A DNA stretch of 64,000 nucleotides from Lineus longissimus (Eukaryota; Nemertea; Pilidiophora; Heteronemertea; Lineidae), in NCBI RefSeq assembly GCF_910592395.1, contig NC_088318.1, forward strand, positions 6,100,756-6,164,755, read 5' to 3'. Position 1 is the first letter of the stretch. Every line of letters begins with the position of its first letter. The translations under genes and the position numbers were made by a program. The notes beneath the pieces are model-generated. The model was given only the letters and a program-made list of their open reading frames with translations, was not told the DNA's origin and did no database searches. This document shows positions 33,250 through 43,209 of this stretch, piece by piece.

Positions 33250-33647
33250 TTGTTGTGTACCTGTGACATTGACCATTGACAGGGTGTCCCTTTGCACAGC
33301 TCCCATGGTGTAGTGCAGCAACAACTACTTGTACGGTAGACACCGATCGGTACTTACTTGACACTATACGTACCGTGGGCCTAATGTACACACTGTACAT
33401 GTGTACTATCATTCATGTACATTCATGATGCGAGGATCAGGAGGAGAGGTCTCTCACTCGCATGTGACAACGAATACACCCCTGCCGCGCAGCAGGTATT
33501 TCTCATTCGCCTGTGTGAAATCTCTCAATCGCCTGTGACAACGAATACAGCTCTGCCGCGTGTGTGCAATATCTCCCTGGATTTTGGAAACAAGCTTGGT
33601 TCCGTAATCCACGGAAATCCGCGGAATTCCGTGTTTTAGTAATGCCG

Positions 33648-33789
33648 TCACAACAATTTGTATTTACACAGGACCACAGTGGATAAACGAGCGTGTTAAA
33701 TCTCACAGAGAGGTTGATTCCATTGATCACATTCCTTTGTTACGAAAGGGTATTTTAATGCGAATCGGCTATTTATCGATGGGGTATAC
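33648..33789 (+). repeat. Unit 9 downstream region between two insertions
   Basis: Short piece of conserved 3' flank. It ends in GGGGTATAC, where the LTR element begins, and resumes at 39430. Confidence 0.7.
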
Positions 33790-33932
33790 TGTAGAATTCT
33801 TGGGTGAAAAGCAGAAAGACATGCTCTCGGTTTACATGCGTTTATTGGGAATATCTAAAATACCAACTCAAACATCTGAAACGATACAGAAACAGCACCT
33901 GGCCGGTTTAGTACAAACTAAACAACACTACA
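33790..33932 (-). repeat. 3' LTR of element C
   Basis: 143-bp LTR, the downstream one in the element's - strand orientation. Confidence 0.88.
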
Positions 33933-34192
33933 TCTCTCCCTTGTTTTAGAAGAGTTCTAACTCTGATAAAGTCCTTGAATAAATCTATGAATTAATTATT
34001 AACTAATCTCTCAGCAGGGATCCACAATACAAAACACAATTATTAGAAATACCGATATGATATAATACGTTTAACACAAGCAATACAAAAGATTGGAGTA
34101 TTTAACCACTGTCCAAAAAGTCCGCTATAGACTTGAATCGTCAACTACACAGTTCTATGGAGCCAGCATTTACAAGACTTAATTCTTTGAAT

Positions 34193-35446
34193 TTAAGTTG
34201 GGTACATCCACAACAAATCTGAATACTTGTCTGGCAACCTAGCCTGTCTCTGTGGACGCCTACGAACAGGAACTTGGGGACTAGGAGCAAGGGAAGAAGG
34301 AACAGGAGGAGACACAAGAGGAGCATCTTGATCATCAACTGAGACTCTTTGACTAGGATCTGAAAACTGATCATCAACTGAGACTCTTTGATTAGGATCT
34401 GAAAACTCGACATACTCGTCTTCCTGTTCAAAAAGAGGTTCAACTTCAGATTTTATGCACCTAAAATGACTGCTGTTACGCGCCTTAACTTCTTGTCCAC
34501 GCTGAGCGATAACCATAGAGCCTTTCTTCTCAACAACCTGGAATGGGTCTGGCTGGAATTTAGGGACAAGTTTACCCTGTTTGGTAACATTTTTCAACAG
34601 AACCTTGTCACCAACTTGAATCATCGATTCCTTGATATTGCGACGTGTTTCTGCATATTTCTTCATCTTCTCTTTTGCTGCGCGATCTTTCTCCAACAGG
34701 CGAGTGTCCTTGGGAGCGGCAAAGACTTCTGGTAGTTTCATCTTCATCGGTCGTCCATTTAGCAGAGTAGCTGGTGCAGTCCCAGTGACACTGTGAGGGG
34801 TAGCCCTATAGTTCCTGAGGAACCTGTTCAGTTCTGAACGCCATGGTTTCCCTTCTACTTGTGCGCATTTCACTGTTTTGCCCATTGTGCGCATGAAGCG
34901 TTCTGCACCGCCATTGGCTTCTGGCCAATATGGAGTTACCCTTTTATGGATAAAACCTAAGTCTTCTGAAAATTTCTTGAATTCCTCACTCTGAAATGGG
35001 GTACCATTATCGCTGCGAACAACTTCAGGTATACCACGCGACGCGAATAACTTATCCAGAGCAGGTATTGTCGCGCGAGCGGATGTTGACATCAGCACGT
35101 CAACTTCTGGAAATCGACTGTAGTCGTCTGGAGTAACTAACAATGAATGACCAGACGGGAGTGGACCAAAAAAGTCCATACTGACTTTTTCCCACGGACG
35201 GGAAGGCAACTTGGACATACAGAGTGTCTCACGTTGCTTTGGGTCAAAATTAGCTTGGCATGGGACACAACTAAGCACCCTGGCTTCAACTAATGCATCG
35301 ATGTTTGGAAACCACACCTTTTCTCTCAGCAACGCTTTTGTTCGATTAACACCCTGGTGTCCTTCATGTGCTAGTTCTATTGCTCGTTTTTGCAATGGAA
35401 CAGGAAGCACTATGCGACTTCTGCGGATCGAGCAATAAGCCGTCAT
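34193..35446 (-). pseudogene. Integrase part of element C pol
   Basis: 417-codon open frame. It holds the zinc-binding HHCC region (AHEGHQGVNRTK to CVPCQ) and the DDE core: D in SMDFFGPLP, D in VVRSDNGTPF and E in PEANGGAERFMR. A basic C-terminal part follows (VGDKVLLKN, PKFQPDPFQV). Near the end a 13-residue unit (FSDPNQRVSVDDQ) is duplicated in tandem. The catalytic residues look intact, but the frame is out of register with RNase H near 35420, so the polyprotein cannot be made from this copy. It inserts retroelement cDNA into chromosomes. Confidence 0.85.
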
Positions 35447-36045
35447 TAGTCAGGCTGAATTGACCACTGGATCTCTGATAAGACTTTAGAGCTTGCAGAT
35501 CTATCTGGTTGGACCACACCATGGGATTATCCACTAGGTACCATCTATTTGTCTGTGTCAATTCACATGCTGCTTTAAGGGTTGGGTCATCTTGGTAGGC
35601 ATTGATGACCTCTGGCCTCGTCATGGCTTTTGGAATGGCTTGACTTGCGATGAAGTTCACGTATTCCTCAGCTAGTCTTTCTTCTGAACTTGGCTTGACG
35701 GATGATGCTAAGGGATGACGTGACAAGTAATCGGCTGGATTCTCGCTTCCTTTCTGATACCGTATCTCTGGTGAGTAAGGTTGGAGTCGGAGATTCCACC
35801 GCTCTAAGCGCATCGAGAGTGAAGCCCTTAGTTTACCAAAGATTCCAAGTAATGGCTTATGGTCAGAATGTACAACCACTGGTTTCCCGTAAATGTAAAT
35901 ATGGAAATGTTCACACGCCCAGACAATTGCCAGCACTTCACGTTCCAACTGAGAGTATCGTTGTTCAGTTGGGGTCAATGACCGGCTACCATACGACACC
36001 GTTTTGATAACGTTGTTCTGGTCTCTTTGGACCAAAATACCACCT
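35364..36045 (-). pseudogene. RNase H part of element C pol
   Basis: Begins directly after the MITE (VQRDQNNVIKTVSYGSRSL), continues through LEREVLAIVWACEHFH and VVHSDHKPLLGIFGK to ADYLSRHP, typical of Ty3/Gypsy RNase H. It degrades the RNA strand of the RNA/DNA hybrid. The frame is lost shortly after NDGLLLD, before integrase. Confidence 0.82.
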
Positions 36046-36053
36046 ATGCCTAC

Positions 36054-36838
36054 GGTTTATGCCTGTTTCGCCTATTCCTGTTTCGCCTATTCCTGTTTCG
36101 CCTACAAAATTCCTGTTTCGCCTATTCCTGTTTCGCCTATTCCTGTTTCGCCTACTTTCCAGTACCCCTACAATAAATCGACTCTCCCACGGGGAACCTT
36201 AGGGATGCATGTCCATTTTATGGGGAAAATGTGAGGGGACAATTGGATGATGTTAACGATGTGATCACAATTTGACTAATCAAATGCCATCAACTTTGTT
36301 ATGCCATGACCGTTTTGAAAGAGTCACCTTGAAAGCGAGGACAGTCCGGGACTTATTTGACCATAGGACCATAGGACCATACTGACACACAGTAAAAACT
36401 AATAGATTAAGTAGAGTAAAGCAGTCGTTTATTTTATGAAAACTGAATTCATGAGTTTTTGATAAAAATACATAATATTGTACATTCTCATAATTATTTG
36501 ATCAAAATCAGCTGTAAAACCCATGTCATAATATACATGTAGGTACAGCACATATAAAGTCAAACAAGGTGGAAAATACATATCATGATATTATGTCAGA
36601 CAAGGTAACTGATGGCATCAACGTAACTCATTATGTCCCTCTCTCCATTGACGTATTGTTTCAATGCGTACATATGTGGCTCTCCTCGGGTTTGGTCGGT
36701 CAGTAAGGGACGGTTCATATTCCTACGTCTGTGGGGAGGTTAGCAATACATTTGAATAGACGAAACAGGAATTAGGCGAAACAGGAATAGGCGAAACAGG
36801 AATAGGCGGAACAGGAATAGGCGAAACAGGAATACACC
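36054..36838. mobile_element. MITE with 15-bp minisatellite-like inverted ends
   Basis: Inserted in pol of element C. ATGCCTAC flanks both sides (36046-36053 and 36839-36846), an 8-bp duplication. Both ends consist of several tandem copies of a 15-base unit (CCTGTTTCGCCTATT) in opposite orientation, starting GGTTTATGCCTG at one end and GGTGTATTCCTG at the other. The ~600-bp centre has no gene. The 8-bp duplication suggests hAT or Merlin type. Confidence 0.75.
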
Positions 36839-38496
36839 ATGCCTACAGGAGATGCATCAACAAATATTTCAGTATCTTTGTTGGTGTCAAAATACGCCAG
36901 AATGGGTTTCTTGGCTAGGCATTGTACCAGTTTTGTCATAGAATCTTGTTGTTCTTGACCCCACACGAAATCAACCTCTTTCCTAGTCAACTTTCTAATA
37001 GGAGCCGTCAGTGTTGAGTAACTGGGGATAAACCTTGAACTGTAATTCAACATGCCCAACAAACTGAGTACCTCTGGCACACTAGATGGTGGCGCCATCT
37101 TCATCAAGGCAACAATTTTACGGGAATCGGGCTGCATGCCGTCCTTTGAAAATTTCATACCGTAAAAGTGCAATTCAGGCACACTAAATAGACACTTTGG
37201 CAAATTGATGGTGAAACCATTTTCTAACAATGCCATCAAAACCTTGATCAAACCTTCGTCATGATCTTGTTGACCTTTACCACCTACGATTAGATCATCT
37301 GAGATATTCAAAACTTGCTTGATACCAGCAGTGGCTTCTTCTACAGCTTTCTGGAAAATTTCACTACAGCTAGTGATTCCGAAGCTAAGCCTTTTTGACC
37401 TGTACAGACCCAAGTGGGTCGCAAACGTCGTGATGTGACGCGATTCCTCATCTAATTCTAATTGTAGGTAGCCCTGACGAAGATCAATCTTAGAAAATAC
37501 CGTGCAGCCATTGAGATGTTCTGCAATGTCATCTACCGTGGGAGTAGGATGTCTCTCTCTAATTATAGCCTGGTTCGCTACCTTCATATCGACACATATG
37601 CGTACATCATCGGTGCTCTTTTTTGGAACAACAACAATTGAGGATACCCAAGTCGTAGGATGACCATCAGCTTTTTCATAGATGTCTGCATCTACCAGCC
37701 TTTTGAGCTCTTTTTCAACTTTCTTTCTAGTGTGAAATGGCAATCTACGATCTTGCTGAACAACTGGCTTGATTGACTCATCAATGTGAAGCTTGAAAGT
37801 CTTGCCCTTGAGTTTTCCGATACCCTGTGTTAGCTGGGGATTATCTTGGACAAATTTATCCGCCACTGACATGGAGGTCGTGGAGCAAACTGTATGGTCA
37901 GCAATGACTAAAAGACCAAGGGCTTGACTTGTTTTCACACTGAGAAGGCAACCTGATGAACCTGGGAGGACAAAAACCGTGTCCTCAATTTGATTACCAT
38001 TATGTGCGATTACACAAGAAAGTTTCCCTAGAGGCCTTATTGCCTCTCTAGCATAGGGGTTTATTTTCTGATTTGTGTCCGTTAATGGAAAGTTCTTGAG
38101 CAGAGCTGCGTAAGTTGCTTCATCCACGATATTGCACGTTGCTGCACTATCCGCTATCATTGAGAGTTCAATGTTATTTATTGACACTTTGAATTTAGGA
38201 GGTTTGTTTACAAAAGTTCCTTGATCCTCTAGGTGCGTAGCGAATAGGTTGTGATCGTCATCGGAATCAGAGTCGAACACGTTAGCTGCTGAAACTTTGT
38301 TGACTTGTGCTCGTCTAGAATTTTGCTTCCTTTTACCACCCCGAAAGCTTGGTTTTGGCTTCCCTTCCGTGCTGCTTTTGCACAGACTGGAGAAATGATT
38401 CTGCTTAAAACATTTACTACAGGTGGTGCCTCTAGCTGGACAGGAATCTGGCCCATTAGTATGTGGATATGGACCACCACAATTGTAGCACTTCAT
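36839..38496 (-). pseudogene. Nucleocapsid, protease and reverse transcriptase of element C
   Basis: The frame starts at ATG 38496 inside the gag stop (ATGA overlap). Two Cys-rich knuckles (CYNCGGPYPHTNGPDSC and CSKCFKQNHFSSLC) precede an aspartic protease with IADSAATCNIV. RT follows with RICVDMKVANQ, FSKIDLRQGYLQLEL and LSFGITSCSEIFQ; the catalytic motif is ISDDLIV instead of the usual Y-x-DD. It ends in the RNase H start (FVDASPVGM) where the MITE is inserted, after which a spurious tail (YSCFAYSC) comes from the minisatellite ends. Confidence 0.85.
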
Positions 38497-39116
38497 GTTT
38501 TTCGACTGTTGATAAAACTTCTGCTAAGTTTTCTGCGCGGAAACTGCTTTTGTGAAGGGGTAGGAACTAAGGATTTCTCAATTTCTACATTCTGTGCCCT
38601 AGTCAACTCGTTGTTACGAGCTTCAGACAAAACGTCAGTCAATGTCATGATTGTGCTCAATGCCTTTTTCCGGACCTTGGAATCCCTCATTGTTTTGATG
38701 AGTTGAGATTTGATCTCAGCGTTTTTGTCAGTAAAGTCGCATGTTTCTGGCATTTGTCGCAACCTGGTATGGTACTGATCCGTTGTTTCGGTTGCGGCTT
38801 GTTTTTGTGTGCGAAACTGGATCTTCTCGTACTCAACGTTAACCTTGGGTCTGAAATAGTCTTTCAGCTTGCGCCTTGCGGTCGCAAAGTCATCACCCGT
38901 TTCCGGAATTGTTTCGAATTCGTCAAAACTTCTTGGCCCTATCAGGTGGAGCAACATAGCTCTCTTGCGTGCGTCGTTTGTGACATTGATGGCACAGAGA
39001 TAGTTCTCCACCCTTTTGATCCACTTCTCCCATAGCGTTCCTGCATTTGATCGATCATCGCCGAGAATTTGGTCAAAAGTTTCCACCGTGGGAAGACCCC
39101 CGAGGTTAGACGCCAT
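38493..39116 (-). CDS. Gag of element C
   Basis: 207 residues, open from ATG 39116. It has the Ty3/Gypsy capsid pattern: TLWEKWIKRVENYLCAIN, RKRAMLLHLIGPRSF, LKDYFRPKVNVEYEKIQF and TDQYHTRLRQMPETCDF. It ends with a basic stretch (KQFPRRKLSRSFINSRKT). The stop overlaps the ATG of the next frame, so pol may be made by frameshift or reinitiation. It forms the particle shell around the element RNA. Confidence 0.8.
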   Translation of the reverse strand: MASNLGGLPTVETFDQILGDDRSNAGTLWEKWIKRVENYLCAINVTNDARKRAMLLHLIGPRSFDEFETIPETGDDFATARRKLKDYFRPKVNVEYEKIQFRTQKQAATETTDQYHTRLRQMPETCDFTDKNAEIKSQLIKTMRDSKVRKKALSTIMTLTDVLSEARNNELTRAQNVEIEKSLVPTPSQKQFPRRKLSRSFINSRKT

Positions 39117-39270
39117 CTTGTTTCGCGCGTTGACGAAAACTTCGAAACGGCTGTCCGTTTAACTCTCAAACTACGGTGCTTTCACGATTATTCACGACTA
39201 GTCAAGGTTACTTGACTGATCTATACAGTGCTAACTATATGCTGGATACTTAAAGAAAGACCGTTGCTTT

Positions 39271-39284
39271 ATCCTCGTCGCCAT
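39271..39284 (-). other. Primer binding site of element C
   Basis: Immediately inside the 5' LTR the - strand reads TGGCGACGAGGATAA. The first 13 bases are complementary to the 3' end of animal tRNA-Ser(GCU), including CCA. Confidence 0.65.
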
Positions 39285-39285
39285 T

Positions 39286-39429
39286 TGTAGAATTCTTGGG
39301 TGAAAAGCAGAAAGACGATGCTCTCGGTTTACATGCGTTTATTGGGAATATCTAAAATACCAACTCAAACATCTGAAACGATACAGAAACGGCACCTGGC
39401 CGGTTTAGTACAAACTAAACAACACTACA
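39286..39429 (-). repeat. 5' LTR of element C
   Basis: 144-bp LTR matching 33790-33932. It would carry the promoter for - strand transcription. Confidence 0.88.
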
Positions 39430-39661
39430 TATACCCCGTCGGCATTAATATGTGCACTTGTCCACCCTGTACAACAAAGAATAGGGCAATTGGATTGTAC
39501 TTCCTGTTAGTATAAAAGCGAGCTCTGCGTATGACGCGCTTCTGCACATGCGAAGCTAAAGATGGTCTGTCTTTACTTATACATGTCATGCTCCAGCCAA
39601 ATACATCTATTATGACATCTTGATATCCGTAAACAAATTACACCATGACCAGAAAATATCA
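39430..39661 (+). repeat. Unit 9 downstream region, last part
   Basis: Short-form 3' flank resuming after element C with CCCCGTCGGCATTAATATG, running to AAAATATCAT, where the LINE fragment starts. Confidence 0.65.
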
Positions 39662-41025
39662 TGATATATAATAATAATAATATAATGATAATAAATACCG
39701 GATATCATAGTGCCTTGTACATGCTAAGCATGCTTCAAGGCACTTTACAATGGAGTTAGAAGCAAGTATTTGGATTCAAACAGTTTGATAGTGGTAAAAC
39801 AGATTGATTAAAAAATGGAGTCTCTAAAACATAGATGGCACATTCGGAATATAAGTCTATGTAGCTACCAACTAAAGGCTTCGCGGAACAAATGGGTTTT
39901 AAGTGATTGTCTGAAAGTTGACACACGCTCTAAGTCCTTCATGGCATCTGGAATCACATTAAAAAGTCTTGGTCCACTGACTCGAAATAATCGGTCTCCA
40001 TTGTTCGTTTTGGTCCTTGGGACGATAAGTCTTGTTTTGGCTGACGATCTTAGTGACCGAGCTGATGTATAGGACCTTATCATATCACGCAAGAATGAAG
40101 GTGCACTGTTGTTAAAAGCTTGAAAAACCATAAGGATAATTTTGTATTTGATACGAAACCTCACCGGCAACCAGTGCAGCTGCTCCAAGACCGGAGTAAT
40201 ATGTTCTCTGCGTTTGGTACGCGTGATTATTCTGGCAGCCATATTCTGAACACGTTGGAGTCTGCCAATTGTTGCATCTGGGAGACCATAAAAGAGCGAA
40301 TTACAGTAGTCCAACCTGGATGTAACCAAACCATGCACAAGAAAGCGACATGCATCTTCTGTCAAGCATCGACGGATTCTACCCACGTTGCGCAATTGCA
40401 TCATCTTGTAACACTGTTAATGTGAGCTTCCACAGACAAGGAACGGTCAAACATAACACCGAGGTTGCGAACGGTAGAGGCTGGACTAATTGATATCCCA
40501 TCTATGCTGAGGCTAAGATCATAATCATGACATTGGTTTTTAGGAGCAAACAACATGACCTCTGTTTATTCACTGTTTTGTTTCAAGAGATTAAGATCCA
40601 TCCATTTTCTGATATCGTCGAGGCATGTTTCTAGCTGTTTAATATATATATCTGTTTATTCCTCCTATATAGAAGATTACAAAAAATTCAAAGCAACATA
40701 AAATTATAACAACTAATGTACACTATTTACATACTTCTAGCTGTTGTCAAAAAATATGTAGTCTTAGGCAAGAAAAACATTTTAGATATAATTAGCCTAA
40801 ACATTCCAGCACTGTGCTGTGATCCGAAGAAGTGCTACATTTTCTTCATAATCAAAAGCGGAAAGTTGTTTCCCAAGCAATGTTTCTGTGAGTTCATCAT
40901 CGCACATGTTCCACAGTGCTGTGCTGAGTTCAACTGAGTTCAACTGATTGGCACCGGTTGTCCAAATATGACATGAACCATTTAAGAGCCGACCCTGTCA
41001 CATTGTAAACTACTCTCAACCACCT
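39662..41025 (-). mobile_element. 5'-truncated CR1/L2-like LINE fragment
   Basis: The - strand encodes the end of a non-LTR reverse transcriptase. At the right edge is VTGSALKWFMSYLDNRCQS. After an unrelated ~290-base stretch (about 40645-40940) follow LETCLDDIRKWMDLN and then an open C-terminal frame (40404-39865) with RLDYCNSLFYGLP, LQRVQNMAARIIT and LHWLPVRFRIKYKI. The 3' end is an AATAAT-rich microsatellite (39662-39700), typical of this group. The RT core with the YADD box is missing. The left junction suggests insertion into the unit boundary. Confidence 0.8.
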
Positions 41026-41143
41026 CATAAGCCCATATTAACTAAACACGGCAAATCTGACTTTGGAGTTAGTCTGACTCTGTTCGATGTAGCATTCTCT
41101 GGAAAAATCAGTTAAATAATAGCGTCTTCACGAAAATGCACGG
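41026..41143 (+). repeat. Unit 10 upstream region, first piece
   Basis: Starts CATAAGCCCATATTAACTAAAC as other units do and breaks at ATGCAC, where element A is inserted. The continuation (GTGCAAAGCTC) is at 52027. Confidence 0.7.
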
Positions 41144-41269
41144 TGTTATAGTATCCTGTATCATCTCATACATTATCCTTATACCTGTTGTACTGCACAT
41201 GCTTACCAATTATGATAGACAATAAAGTCACTTCATGTACAGGAGCCATAGAGTTATCATCTCTTTGCA
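41144..41269 (+). repeat. 5' LTR of element A
   Basis: 126-bp LTR. AATAAA in ACAATAAAGTCAC may serve as its polyadenylation signal. Confidence 0.88.
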
Positions 41270-41286
41270 TGGTGTCAGAAGTGGGT
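41270..41286 (+). other. Primer binding site of element A
   Basis: TGGTGTCAGAAGTGGGT directly abuts the LTR. It is complementary to the 3' end of a tRNA-Leu (acceptor stem GTCAGAA type, with CCA). Element B uses the same primer type. Confidence 0.7.
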
Positions 41287-41306
41287 TTTGAGTTCTAATT
41301 CTAATT

Positions 41307-42210
41307 ATGGAAGGCCTCAAAACGCCAAAACCGCTGCAAGTGGAATCGACAAATCTCGCTGAAACGTGGAGGAGGTGGAAGCAGCAATTCGATTGGTATG
41401 CCACTGCTTCAGGACTCAAAACGAAGGGAGAGGATCTTCAGTGCGCTACGTTATTGCACGCAATAGGCGAGGAGGCAGCTGAGATTTACGGGACCTTCGT
41501 ATTTACTGATGACCAGAAGGATAAAATCAAACCACTGGTAAAAAAGTTTGAGGACTATTTTACACCAAAAAAGAATCTAACAGGTAGAGCGACATAAGTT
41601 CAATTCAAAAACTCAGCAAGAAGGAGAGTCGTTCGATGTTTTTCTAACGGAACTTCGAACAAAGGCAAAGACATGTGAGTACGGGAATCTTACAGATTCG
41701 TTAATTAAAGACAGAATTGTGTTTGGTGTGAGGGATAATGGGCTTCGCGAACGTCTTCTCAGGGTAGCGGACTTGAGTCTCGTTAAATGTGTCGAAACCT
41801 GCAAAGCCGCAGAACTCTCGAAATCACAAGTCGCGGAACTAGCAGAGACAAAGAACGCGCCGGTGGGTGTAAGTGTCAATGCTGTTCGCGCCAAAGATGG
41901 TGCGGGTGCCAGGCCGTACCCTCACCAGAAGTCCCGGTACATGGATAATTGCAGAAACTGCGGTCGGTCCCATCCACCACGCCAATGCCGGGCATATGGC
42001 AAACGTTGTCGGGCATGTGGTAACATGAACCATTTTGCCGAGTTTTGCTTGAAATCAAAACGTGAGTTCAGAACCAGACAGCCGATCCACATGTTGGAGG
42101 TGGATGATGATAACGAATATCGTGACGTTACAGACGACTTGGAGGAGCTCTTTATAGACGCGGTAACCAACACGGGGGTTGGTGCAGATGAACTGTCTCC
42201 ATGGCAGATC
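41307..42210 (+). pseudogene. Gag and nucleocapsid of element A
   Basis: ATG at 41307 opens a capsid-like region (TWRRWKQQFDWYATASG, LLHAIGEEAAEIY, KPLVKKFEDYFTPKKN). One extra base near 41586 shifts the frame. The rest follows in another frame with FVFGVRDNGLRERLL-type sequence and two zinc knuckles (CRNCGRSHPPRQC and CRACGNMNHFAEFC, about 41950-42050). It packages element RNA in the intact family. This copy cannot give full-length Gag. Confidence 0.82.
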
Positions 42211-42594
42211 GCGCTGCCGCTCAGTCGTTCAAAATCCAAGGTCAGTTTCAAGATCGACAAGGGCGCGCAGGCCAATGTTATTCCGTACCACGTGTTTCGA
42301 AAGCTGAAGAAGGCGCCACCGCTCTCCAAGGCAACGGTAAAGCTATCGGCGTACGACGGTTCGAATATAGCTGTTCGGGGTAAATGTATCATGGATGTGG
42401 CTACAGAGGCAAAACGTATCCTTTTGAGTTCATAATAGCGAACGTAAAGTCTGAACCTATTCTAGGTGCGAGATCGAGCATGGATCTTGGACTACTGCAA
42501 CGCATCTTTAATATAAATGGACGTACGAAAACCGATCAGAACGCGAATATTCTTGACGAATACCCAGATCTCTTCGTTGGCGTGGGGTGTATAA
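42211..42594 (+). pseudogene. Protease of element A, cut by element B
   Basis: The retropepsin-type region VSFKIDKGAQANVIPYHVF has DKG where D-T/S-G is normal, so the active-site Thr/Ser is lost. A frame change near 42400 leads into FIIANVKSEPILGARSSMDLGL. Just before the RT the reading is interrupted at 42598 by element B. Confidence 0.78.
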
Positions 42595-42598
42595 AAGG
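42595..42598 (+). other. Target site duplication of element B (left)
   Basis: AAGG here and again at 48853-48856, flanking TGTGG...CTACA. The flanking pol reading frame of element A runs on in register on either side if one copy of the duplication is ignored. Confidence 0.82.
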
Positions 42599-42794
42599 TG
42601 TGGTAAATCGGCTTACCGTTATTAGTGAAATGGATGCTTTTATCCAGCGGTCTAGGCGATGATGCTGTGGTCGCGGTACTCGAGCTTCAAGAGGCCCGAA
42701 TGGGATCTCGGGCGTATGACGGCGTGGCTGTGACCCGTCTGGGTCGGTCGGAGATGACAATCATGATGTTTGGATTTGGTGGGCTCCTACTACA
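42599..42794 (-). repeat. 3' LTR of element B
   Basis: 196 bp, TGTGGTAAATCGG to CTCCTACTACA on the + strand; three substitutions against 48657-48852. Confidence 0.92.
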
Positions 42795-42809
42795 TCCTCC
42801 CCCTGCCTG
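42795..42809 (-). other. Polypurine tract of element B
   Basis: Directly next to the 3' LTR the - strand reads GGCAGGGGGAGGA, the expected site for plus-strand DNA priming. Confidence 0.65.
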
Positions 42810-43209
42810 AAAAGGAAGGCGTGTCCCCAGAGGAACCGACTGACAAGGCAAGCTAGAACTATGCCACTGGCGGTTACTGAGAACAGCGCTAATTAAATAA
42901 TTGAAAAGAACCGTAATTATACAAGGTAACGCCAAACTCAACTGGGTATTACTAGTATGCATGTGAAATATACAGAACAGTCATGGGAATAGATATAAAG
43001 ACACATGTAGGTTCATACCACATGTGGGAAGTGCAATCATATCATAGCACAACAAATGACAACTAATAAGCATAGTTAAAAAAAAAAATCGGCAGTGTAC
43101 ATACAGTTAACCAAAGCTTTAACTATCGGTCATAAAATGTCCTGAATAATAGAAGCTGATCACTATCACATTACTCAGGTTCACATATAATTACAAATAA
43201 TGAGGAATG
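42810..43209 (-). other. 3' untranslated stretch of element B
   Basis: About 400 bases between the TatD stop and the polypurine tract. A/T-rich, with an A-run at ~43078-43088. No coding potential is seen. Confidence 0.5.

Larger units (their letters stand above)
29771..33647. mobile_element. Mutator-like element, longer copy, with a nested element
   Basis: TIRs CGGCATTACTAAAACACGGA at the left and its inverted copy at the right; TCACAACAA flanks both ends (29762-29770 and 33648-33656), a perfect 9-bp duplication. It carries the nested GGGCCC-rich element (about 30093-32402) and the conserved 250-bp block at 33000-33249 that recurs at 63751-64000. No transposase is recognisable. Confidence 0.75.
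33790..39429 (-). mobile_element. Ty3/Gypsy LTR retrotransposon C
   Basis: A 5640-bp element with LTRs 33790-33932 and 39286-39429 (TGTAG...CTACA), differing by about one substitution and one indel, and a TATAC target duplication (33785-33789 and 39430-39434). Reading on the - strand: primer site, gag, zinc knuckle, protease, RT, RNase H, integrase. RT and RNase H are separated by a 785-bp MITE, and a frame change precedes integrase, so this copy is dead despite its young LTRs. Confidence 0.9.

Noticed and set aside
36060-36150. Short repeats with short spacers resembling a CRISPR array
   Set aside because: Units are contiguous 15-mers at the ends of a MITE, repeated inverted at the other end, in a eukaryotic genome; no spacers and no cas genes.
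39662-39700. ATA/AATA microsatellite as a locus of its own
   Set aside because: It is the 3' tail of the CR1/L2-like LINE fragment.
41922-42392. 156-codon - strand frame opposite the zinc knuckles of element A
   Set aside because: Antisense of a clear Gag/protease coding region; no start context or family.
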